DNA of 44,886 nt. Source: Oscillospiraceae bacterium (GTDB taxonomy: Bacteria; Bacillota; Clostridia; Oscillospirales; Acutalibacteraceae). The notes under the pieces are model-generated. The model was not told where the DNA came from. It saw nothing but the letters and a program-made list of their open reading frames with translations, and made no database searches. Location: positions 1 to 44,886 of the forward strand of contig SVOC01000019.1 of assembly GCA_015066625.1 (NCBI GenBank), read 5' to 3'. Shown here piece after piece: positions 39,151 to 44,886 of this stretch (positions are counted from its first letter, which is position 1; every line of letters starts with the position of its first letter). Both the position numbers and the translations under genes were made by a program.

Positions 39151-39927
39151 TTATTTTTTCTTTTTGATTTTTAATATAACCAACACAATCAACAGAATCA
39201 CAATAAGCGTAAGGGTTATTACGGATGTATAATTTTTATCGGAATATTCCGATTGAACGGTTGTTTCCGTTGTTTCGGATAATATTTCTGTATCGGAAGT
39301 TTGTTCGAACAATTCCGTTGTGGTTTCTGAAATTTCAACAACTGTGCTTTCGGTTACAGTAATTATCTGTGTAACCCTTTCGCCGTCTGTCTGTGTTACG
39401 GTAACAATTGTTGTTTCGGGTTCGGTTGAAACTGCAGTTACGGTTTCTGTTTCAAAAGATGAGATAAGTTTCAATGTTGAATAATCCACCTTAATTCTTG
39501 CACCGATATCCTTGTTTCCCATAATTGCAAGATGCGGATTAACTTTAACGGTTATATAATCGTTAGTATGAGGCATTATAAAATAAAATCCTGTGGGATT
39601 GCCTTCGGAATTTCTTGATTCAACTTTTGCGTCGGTGAAATTACCGTTTCTATCGGAAATGCGAAGCTCCTGAAGGCTTGCTTTAATGCCCATCATTGAC
39701 ATTTCACCCGAAGTAATGTGCATTGTTTTAACACCGTTTTCAACAACGATAGTTGCCTTTTTACCGATTGCATCTGCCGCCATGGATTCTTTGTCATCTT
39801 CCGAATGCCAGAGAGCAATATTGACCTCGTATGTACCGTCAGCCATTTCAGCGGCAAAGGCATTGATTGAAAACATAGAAGAAAGAATCACAAGGATAAA
39901 AGCAATTGAAAATATTATCTTTTTCAT
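39151..39927 (-). CDS. NEAT-domain surface protein (heme-binding type)
   Basis: 258 residues: signal peptide (to about 25, INAFA|AE), NEAT domain at about 27-155 (MADGTYEVNIALWHSEDDKESMAADAIGKKATIVVENGVKTMHITSG.., YFIMPHTNDYITVKVN), a Thr/Glu-rich stalk (160-230), one membrane span (about 234-253) and a KIKKKK tail. NEAT domains bind heme on the surface of Gram-positive bacteria. The usual C-terminal YxxxY heme motif is not evident here. GAGGAGG precedes the ATG. Last gene of a five-gene operon, overlapping DUF454 by four bases. Confidence 0.86.
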   Translation of the reverse strand: MKKIIFSIAFILVILSSMFSINAFAAEMADGTYEVNIALWHSEDDKESMAADAIGKKATIVVENGVKTMHITSGEMSMMGIKASLQELRISDRNGNFTDAKVESRNSEGNPTGFYFIMPHTNDYITVKVNPHLAIMGNKDIGARIKVDYSTLKLISSFETETVTAVSTEPETTIVTVTQTDGERVTQIITVTESTVVEISETTTELFEQTSDTEILSETTETTVQSEYSDKNYTSVITLTLIVILLIVLVILKIKKKK

Positions 39928-40331
39928 TTTGATTCCTCCTCTGTTTTTGTTGCAGGGGTATAATTCTTAACTCCGAATGTGAAATAGAGAATATGAAAAA
40001 GCCAAACTGCTCCGAGAATACCGCAGGGAACAAACAAATCCTTGCGGAACATCATAAAGAAACCAAAACTCATAAGGAGAGTTACCGTAATCATAACCTT
40101 GATTTTTGTTTTCTTAGTCATACCCTGACCTTTAACATAAGTTTCAAGGTTATTTTTATAGAGTTTTGTGCCCTTGAACCAAGTATCAAGTTTTTCGGAG
40201 CTTTTTGCAAAGCATACCGCGGCGAGCATAAGGAACGGAAATGCGGGAAGCATGGGCACAACGGCTCCAACCGCACCCAGTCCAACACCAATGAATCCGA
40301 CAACCACCAATGCAATCTTTTTTATTTTCAT
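39924..40331 (-). CDS. DUF454 membrane protein (YbaN-like)
   Basis: 135 residues: N-terminal span (VVVGFIGVGLGAVGAVVPMLPAFPFLMLAAVCFAKSSEKLDTWF, the DUF454 hallmark), a cytosolic loop with KGQGMTKKTKIKVMI, and two further spans. The role of DUF454 is unknown; it is often beside iron or heme transport genes, and its place here between the ABC pair and a NEAT protein fits that. GAGGTAG precedes the ATG. Confidence 0.82.
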   Translation of the reverse strand: MKIKKIALVVVGFIGVGLGAVGAVVPMLPAFPFLMLAAVCFAKSSEKLDTWFKGTKLYKNNLETYVKGQGMTKKTKIKVMITVTLLMSFGFFMMFRKDLFVPCGILGAVWLFHILYFTFGVKNYTPATKTEEESK

Positions 40332-40332
40332 A

Positions 40333-42018
40333 TCAAACTACCTCTTTCATTCTGCCGTTTTCGACCTTATAAATTCTGTCGGCAATAGCCATTGTTGATT
40401 CTCTGTGAGAAACAAGAATAATGCTTTTCTGCTTTTTCTGTTGAGCAAGTGCAGAAAGGATAATACCCTCGTTAATGCTGTCAACATTGCTTGTAGGCTC
40501 ATCGAGAAGAATAAGCTGACTGCCCTTGAGAAAAGCTCTTGCAAGCCCCAATCTCTGCTTTTCGCCTGCGGAAAGATTATCTCCGAGCGCTCCGACACGG
40601 CTCTGATATCCGTCGGGCAAAGTCATAATAAAATCGTGAACAGATGCCATTCTGCACGCATTTTCAAGCTCTTTTTGAGTAGCATCAGGCTTTGCAATAC
40701 GAAGATTATCTTCAATCGTTTCGTCAAACAGATATGTTGTCTGGCTGACCATCGTCACGTTATCAAGCAGATTATCGGAATCAATTTTGTCAATATCAAT
40801 GCCGTTATATTCAATGTATCCGTTATCCTTCTGCCAGAAACGGAGCAAAAGCTTTAAGAAGGTGGATTTTCCGCATCCGCTTTCGCCGACAATGCCGATA
40901 ATTTCGCCTTTCTTTGCATTCATGCAAACCTCTTTGAGAACCTTTGTTTCTTTGTCATATGAGAAGTCAAGTCCGTTTACTTCAAGCTTTTCATAGTCAA
41001 ATTTCTTTCCGTTTTCAACAGGATTTACTGCAGGATTTTCTGAAAGAAGATTAAGAACTCTGTCACCGCTTGCAAATGTCTGAGTAAGATTACCGGGCAA
41101 AGCCGCAATTGCAATAACAGGACCGAATGAACCAAAAACGGCAACAACGCCAATTATCATTCTGCCGACGGTGAGCATGTCTTCTCTGACAAGTAAAATT
41201 CCAACAACGAGTGCCACAATAATCGAAAGGGAAACTGCAAGTTCCGTTCCTGCTGCAGCCTTGGTTGTATCGTGCTTCATTTTCTTTGTTTCTTTGAGTA
41301 GAACTTCAGAGCGTTCATTGACCTGCTCTTTTCTCGCTTCGCCTGCATTATTGAGAACAATATCTTTTATACCCTTGATACTGTCAAGAAAATACGCATT
41401 AAAGGATGCGAATTCCGTTCTGTAACGAACTCCCGAAGCCTTGAGTTTTGCTGACGAAATAAACGGAACGGCAATTCCGATTGTAAGATAGGCAATTAAT
41501 GCAACCAATGCAAGCCAAGGACTTGAAACCGTACCCACAAAAATTATCACGGCAAGTGAAACGATAACCGCAATGCAGATTGGCGAAATCGTGTGTGCAT
41601 AGAAAACCTCAAGCGTTTCTATATCAGAAGTTATCATTGCAATAATGCTGCCTTTTTGTTTTGATTCGAGCTTTGCAGGGCAGAGAGTACGAAGTGCCGC
41701 AAAAATTTTGTCGCGCAAAACAGCAAGAAGTTTGAATGCGATATAATGATTGCTGTACTGCTCAAAAAATCGGAGTATTCCTCTCATAACACCACAGATA
41801 ACGCACAAGGCAATTATCATTCCATATGAAAGAGCGATTGTTTCACCAAGCACTTTTGCAATGCCGATTGAACCGAAAAGAGTAACACCCATTGCACAGA
41901 TAAAACCGACACTTCCGTTGATAACGGCAAGAAGCATTATGTATGAAAGCGAGCCGAGAAGCAAAATGAGACTTGCCATTATTCTTGCACCGCTTTGTCT
42001 TGATTTTTGTTTTTTCAC
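40333..42018 (-). CDS. exporter-fold ABC transporter subunit (TM + ATPase), second of pair
   Basis: 561 residues: six-span transmembrane domain (about 10-310) fused to an ATPase (about 340-561) with Walker A GESGCGKST, Q-loop TMVSQTTYLF, signature LSAGEKQRLG, Walker B LILLDEPTS and switch His in SHRES. Paired with the preceding gene as a heterodimer of the CydDC/IrtAB/SiaFG type. Such exporter-fold pairs include importers of heme or siderophores, which the NEAT and DUF454 neighbours favour. The start is GTG at 42018, GGAGGTG upstream, and it overlaps the first subunit by four bases. Confidence 0.85.
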   Translation of the reverse strand: MKKQKSRQSGARIMASLILLLGSLSYIMLLAVINGSVGFICAMGVTLFGSIGIAKVLGETIALSYGMIIALCVICGVMRGILRFFEQYSNHYIAFKLLAVLRDKIFAALRTLCPAKLESKQKGSIIAMITSDIETLEVFYAHTISPICIAVIVSLAVIIFVGTVSSPWLALVALIAYLTIGIAVPFISSAKLKASGVRYRTEFASFNAYFLDSIKGIKDIVLNNAGEARKEQVNERSEVLLKETKKMKHDTTKAAAGTELAVSLSIIVALVVGILLVREDMLTVGRMIIGVVAVFGSFGPVIAIAALPGNLTQTFASGDRVLNLLSENPAVNPVENGKKFDYEKLEVNGLDFSYDKETKVLKEVCMNAKKGEIIGIVGESGCGKSTFLKLLLRFWQKDNGYIEYNGIDIDKIDSDNLLDNVTMVSQTTYLFDETIEDNLRIAKPDATQKELENACRMASVHDFIMTLPDGYQSRVGALGDNLSAGEKQRLGLARAFLKGSQLILLDEPTSNVDSINEGIILSALAQQKKQKSIILVSHRESTMAIADRIYKVENGRMKEVV

Positions 42019-43739
42019 GCTTTCACCTCCATATATCCTTTTTCAAGCATCTTTTGTGTGTTATACAAGTCCGCATATCCGAGATTTGCTTTCATAAGTT
42101 CAGCGTGAGTGCCTTGTTCTTTAATTTTGCCGTCAGCAAGGAAATAGATTTTATCTGACGGAACAACATTTTCAAGGCGGTGAGAAATTACGATAACGCT
42201 CTTTTTCTCGCTTAAAGCCTTGATATTTCTCATTATTATTGCTTCGCTTTCAATGTCGATATTGCTTGTTGCTTCATCAAAAATATAGATGCTCTTATCT
42301 GCCACAAGATTGACTGCAAGCGCAAGTCTCTGCTTCTGTCCGCCCGAAATATTGCTTGCATCTTCAGAAATGATTTTATCAAGTCCGCCGTTTTCGGATA
42401 TAAAATCAAGGAGATTAACCGCTTTAAGTGCCGAATACATATCCTCATCGCTTGCGTTTTTATTTGCAATCAGGAAGTTTTCACGAACGCTGATATTGAA
42501 AATGTAAGTGTTGTAGCTTACAACGGAAAGGTGCGAATAATATGAACTTCTGTCAAGGTTTTCGATTCTGTGACCGCCGACTGTTATCTTGCCCGAATCA
42601 CTTCTCAATGCACCCGTAAGAAGATTGACAACTGTTGATTTTCCGCAACCGCTTTCACCGACTATTGCAGTCATACCCTTTGGCGAAAAATACATTGTTA
42701 TATTGTCAAGCACCTGTCTCTTTTTATCATAAGAAAATGAGACGTTATCTATTGCAATTTCTGTTCCGTCAACTTTTTCTTTGCCCCATTCCGGATCCGG
42801 TGTTTCAAGCAGCGAAAGAATTTTTCTGCCCGCACTCGCACCGTTCATCGCAACATGGAAAGTGCTTCCGAAAGCACGCAGAGGAAGGAAAAATTCAACC
42901 GCAACAAGAATAAGGAAAAGTGCATACGGAATTCCGAGACCGTTCATTGCACCCCAAACGGCAATTGCGATTCCGATACCCGCACCGCCGTAGGCGACCA
43001 GATCCATGATGGTTGTGCTTGCAAGCTGCATAACGAGAACCTTCATTGTGATTTTTCGGAATTCTTCAGAGTTTTCATTCATTTTAATATGCTGAGCCTC
43101 ATCTGCTTTGAATATTTTCAGTTCTTTAAGTCCCTGAACACTGTCGAGAAAACCGTCGCCCATTGATGTGTATTTGCCCCAATATTTTGCAAAAATTTTT
43201 TTCGCATATCTTGAAACAGCAACAATTGAAACGGGAATCAGCGGAACACAGCAAAGAAGAACAAGAGAGACCCGCCAATCAATGCCGACACAGATGAAGA
43301 AAAGAACAAACGGTGCAAGCATCGAATAGAAAAACTGCGGTATGTAGGAGGAATAATAGAGGTCAAGCTGTTCAACGCCCTCCATTGCAACTTGTGTAAG
43401 TCCTGCCATACTCATTCCGTCTGTGCTTCTGACACCGAGACAAACTATTTTTTCATAAACCTGCTTACGCAAATCCTTTTTCACTTTTCTGCCGAGAATG
43501 TCTTTTAAATCGCCCGAAATCCTTGAGCAGGCATATCTGACTGCAATCAGAACTGCGGCAAGAACGGCAGGGAGAAAAAATTCTTTTGCCTCTGCATTGT
43601 TTATTGCAAGCGAAATTGCAAAGCAGATGCAGGCGGTGATGCTTATGTTTGCAATCAGACCCAACGCCATAACCGCAACAGTCATAAAAACATATTTTTT
43701 GTTGATTCCCAAAAACTTAAATAAATCTTTATCTATCAT
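42015..43739 (-). CDS. exporter-fold ABC transporter subunit (TM + ATPase), first of pair
   Basis: 574 residues: six-span domain (about 10-315) and ATPase (about 330-574) with Walker A GESGCGKST, signature ISGGQKQRLA, Walker B IYIFDEATSN and ISHRLEN switch. ATG 43739 follows AGAGGATTC; a longer frame upstream runs inside the preceding gene. With the next subunit it would form a heterodimer. Direction (import or export) cannot be read from sequence; the operon context points to heme or siderophore uptake. Confidence 0.85.
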   Translation of the reverse strand: MIDKDLFKFLGINKKYVFMTVAVMALGLIANISITACICFAISLAINNAEAKEFFLPAVLAAVLIAVRYACSRISGDLKDILGRKVKKDLRKQVYEKIVCLGVRSTDGMSMAGLTQVAMEGVEQLDLYYSSYIPQFFYSMLAPFVLFFICVGIDWRVSLVLLCCVPLIPVSIVAVSRYAKKIFAKYWGKYTSMGDGFLDSVQGLKELKIFKADEAQHIKMNENSEEFRKITMKVLVMQLASTTIMDLVAYGGAGIGIAIAVWGAMNGLGIPYALFLILVAVEFFLPLRAFGSTFHVAMNGASAGRKILSLLETPDPEWGKEKVDGTEIAIDNVSFSYDKKRQVLDNITMYFSPKGMTAIVGESGCGKSTVVNLLTGALRSDSGKITVGGHRIENLDRSSYYSHLSVVSYNTYIFNISVRENFLIANKNASDEDMYSALKAVNLLDFISENGGLDKIISEDASNISGGQKQRLALAVNLVADKSIYIFDEATSNIDIESEAIIMRNIKALSEKKSVIVISHRLENVVPSDKIYFLADGKIKEQGTHAELMKANLGYADLYNTQKMLEKGYMEVKA

Positions 43740-44070
43740 TCTGAATCCTCTTTTCGAGTTTTTTCTTTTCCTGTTTGCTTTCAATCAGATGACGGGTTGC
43801 GAGTATCGGATGGTCAAAAACAATTCTCGGGCCTGAATACCGCATAACCTGACGTATCTTCTCACGCATTTCATGTTTGTAACAATGAATTTTGCAATTT
43901 GAGCAGAATGGTTTTTCATCATAGAACGGACATTTGCTCCGTCTGAATTCAACATAATCAAGCAACTTTTTACATTCGTCGCAAAGTTCATTTTTCTTTG
44001 AGTTGTGATTGCCTTTGCAGTATTTTTTTATCATTAGGGTAACAACCTGAATCTCTTTTTCTTTATTCAT
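43729..44070 (-). CDS. YgbA-like protein (nitrous-oxide-stimulated promoter family)
   Basis: 113 residues with a cysteine pattern typical of YgbA_NO: EIQVVTLMIKKYCKGNH, ELCDECKKLLDYVEFRRSKCPFYDEKPFCSNCKIHCYKHEMREKIRQVMRYSGPRIVFDHPILATRHLIE. In E. coli, YgbA responds to nitrosative stress and supports recovery; metal binding by the Cys cluster is likely. First gene of the operon, overlapping the next by 11 bases. Starts at ATG 44070 behind GGTGG. Confidence 0.84.
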   Translation of the reverse strand: MNKEKEIQVVTLMIKKYCKGNHNSKKNELCDECKKLLDYVEFRRSKCPFYDEKPFCSNCKIHCYKHEMREKIRQVMRYSGPRIVFDHPILATRHLIESKQEKKKLEKRIQNDR

Positions 44071-44087
44071 ATAACCACCATTGTTTG

Positions 44088-44149
44088 TTAGTTGTCGCTA
44101 ATTAGTTATGACTAACTACACATCAAAAAATATAGTTAGTCATTGCTAA
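44088..44149. promoter_or_regulatory. three TTAG-N6-CTAA operators (DtxR/IdeR-like metal regulator sites)
   Basis: Exact dyads TTAG-N6-CTAA at 44088-44101, 44102-44115 (adjacent) and 44136-44149, all in the leader just after the predicted transcription start (about 44154). Wider matches TTAGTTATGACTAAC and GTTAGTCATTGCTAAC resemble DtxR-family boxes. Repression in iron- or heme-rich conditions is the inferred role; the regulator is not in the window. Confidence 0.72.
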
Positions 44150-44160
44150 CTCGATAATAA

Positions 44161-44189
44161 AGTATAATAAATAATGATGAATTTGTCAA
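44161..44189 (-). promoter_or_regulatory. sigma-A promoter of the YgbA-ABC-NEAT operon
   Basis: TTGACA (44184-44189), exactly 17 bases, TATACT (44161-44166) on the minus strand. Operators lie immediately downstream. Confidence 0.82.
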
Positions 44190-44532
44190 GAAGTCTGATT
44201 TGAAAACACAATATTTATTTTCATCTATTGACAGCTAAAAAGAACTGATATAAAATATTGACGAACATTTGTTTGTTGCGAAATTAAAATATTTTTATTT
44301 TTCGTCAATTTTCAGGAAAAATTTTTGCATTCTCACTCCATAATAAGTGAGGGCAAATATTTTTAACTTTTTTAAAATTGTAGGAAAAATATATTCGCTT
44401 TCATTCCATATAAAGTGAGTGGAGTTTTTTCTGAAGCGGATTTTTTGAACAGATTGTAAATTGTTTTGTTTTTAGGAAAAATTCGTTCCGTTTCACTCCT
44501 TTATAAGTGGGATGATAAAAATTCTTCGTAGT
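44190..44532. other. AT-rich intergenic region with three tandem repeats
   Basis: No gene. Contains three copies of a unit of about 40 bp (44314-44353, 44382-44422 and 44474-44511), detailed separately, and T-rich stretches between them. Confidence 0.7.
44314..44511 (+). repeat. three imperfect direct repeats with inner dyad (tandem promoter/operator array)
   Basis: Each copy begins AGGAAAAAT, and about 15 bases later carries TCAC/TTCC...AAGTGAG, an imperfect dyad TCACT-N8-AGTGA. Starts are 68 and 92 bases apart. The blocks resemble ECF-sigma-like -35/-10 pairs or repressor sites; both readings are inference. They precede the gene at the right edge. Confidence 0.6.
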
Positions 44533-44546
44533 GAGGTGATGCAATT

Positions 44547-44886
44547 ATATCGGACAACCCTAATTTAAGTTACATCGTTAAACTCCCAAATCAAATAATT
44601 ACGATTCCGCAGGACAGTCATCTTGCGTGGCTTCCGCTTTTCTATGCGTTGCCCAAAGAACTTGTAATAAAGCGGAAGGATTATCTTGATATTCCGAGAA
44701 ATCCGCATGAAGTTCTTTACACGGATAAATACGATTATCTCATCAATGATGATGTTTTTCTTCAGCTCATCTGGGAATCTTATGCATGGTCGGTGTGGCA
44801 ATTCATTCAGGTTCCCCGTCGTGACGGTTACGCCAATATCCCCGGCAAGTGGACAGACTATTCGGGTGATTTTCCTTTGTGGCGGT
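44547..44886 (+). CDS. unrecognised gene, truncated by window edge, non-canonical start
   Basis: An open frame of 113 codons runs to the edge, reading ISDNPNLSYIVKLPNQIITIP..., WESYAWSVWQFIQVPRRDG and a Trp/Tyr-rich C-terminal part. No ATG, GTG or TTG is available near its 5' end; the GAGGTGA Shine-Dalgarno (44533-44539) points to ATT (44544) or ATA (44547). A nine-codon ATG frame (44539-44568, out of frame) overlaps the same Shine-Dalgarno, so a frameshift or a sequencing error is also possible. The product is not recognised. Confidence 0.5.
   Translation, partial: MSDNPNLSYIVKLPNQIITIPQDSHLAWLPLFYALPKELVIKRKDYLDIPRNPHEVLYTDKYDYLINDDVFLQLIWESYAWSVWQFIQVPRRDGYANIPGKWTDYSGDFPLWR

Noticed and set aside
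44314-44511. CRISPR-like array
   Set aside because: Only three imperfect units with unequal spacers (68 and 92 bases) and no cas genes; they look like promoter or operator repeats.

Overview
The window looks like a piece of chromosome from an anaerobic, spore-forming gut Firmicute, most likely in the Ruminococcaceae/Oscillospiraceae part of Clostridia. This is inferred from gene content, not from a marker gene. It has a Spo0H-type sigma factor, a PdaA-type spore-cortex deacetylase, a SleB-like fragment, a flavodiiron protein, Na+-decarboxylase subunits and many DUF-bearing lipoproteins. Shine-Dalgarno sites are strong, and TTG or GTG starts are frequent (at least eight genes). Most genes sit in short operons separated by clear intrinsic terminators.

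Left edge (1-937): the right end of an integrated mobile element. It has a structured-RNA-like segment on the minus strand with two crossing helices (a pseudoknot), direct repeats of the arm-site kind, and the 3' part of a tRNA-Arg(CCU) gene acting as an attachment-site copy. Region 975-12125: a membrane/TPR-like pair, a flavin reductase, an ECF sigma/anti-sigma-like pair, two lipoproteins, and a four-gene operon: topB, an oligopeptide-type binding lipoprotein, VanZ and a GH5-fold protein that has lost both catalytic glutamates.

Region 12131-18022: an XRE regulator, a zinc-ribbon protein, sigH, a degenerate SleB-like protein, then a 1155-residue protein with a cytosolic TIR domain, one membrane span and a long outward-facing array of YD/RHS-like repeats, laid out like a Toll-like receptor. 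Its terminator was split by a 272-bp MITE with 23-bp terminal inverted repeats and an 8-bp target duplication. Region 18342-37429: mainly housekeeping and envelope genes: flavodiiron protein, alanine/Na+ symporter, mltG (apparently leaderless mRNA), surface and lipoproteins, a second ECF sigma with a beta-propeller membrane partner, pdaA, a cysteine synthase, oadB/oadG without the other subunits, PHP and DUF4474 secreted proteins, and rlmD with an extra C-terminal domain.

Region 37430-44886 looks more accessory. It has a DUF2798 membrane protein behind a promoter and a three-way-junction terminator (an attenuator candidate), two small ICE-type genes, and a five-gene operon: YgbA-like protein, a pair of exporter-fold ABC subunits, DUF454 and a NEAT-domain surface protein. 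That operon is headed by a consensus promoter and three TTAG-N6-CTAA operators, which suggests metal-regulated heme or siderophore uptake. The right edge enters an unrecognised gene with no ATG/GTG/TTG start, preceded by three copies of a roughly 40-bp promoter- or operator-like repeat.
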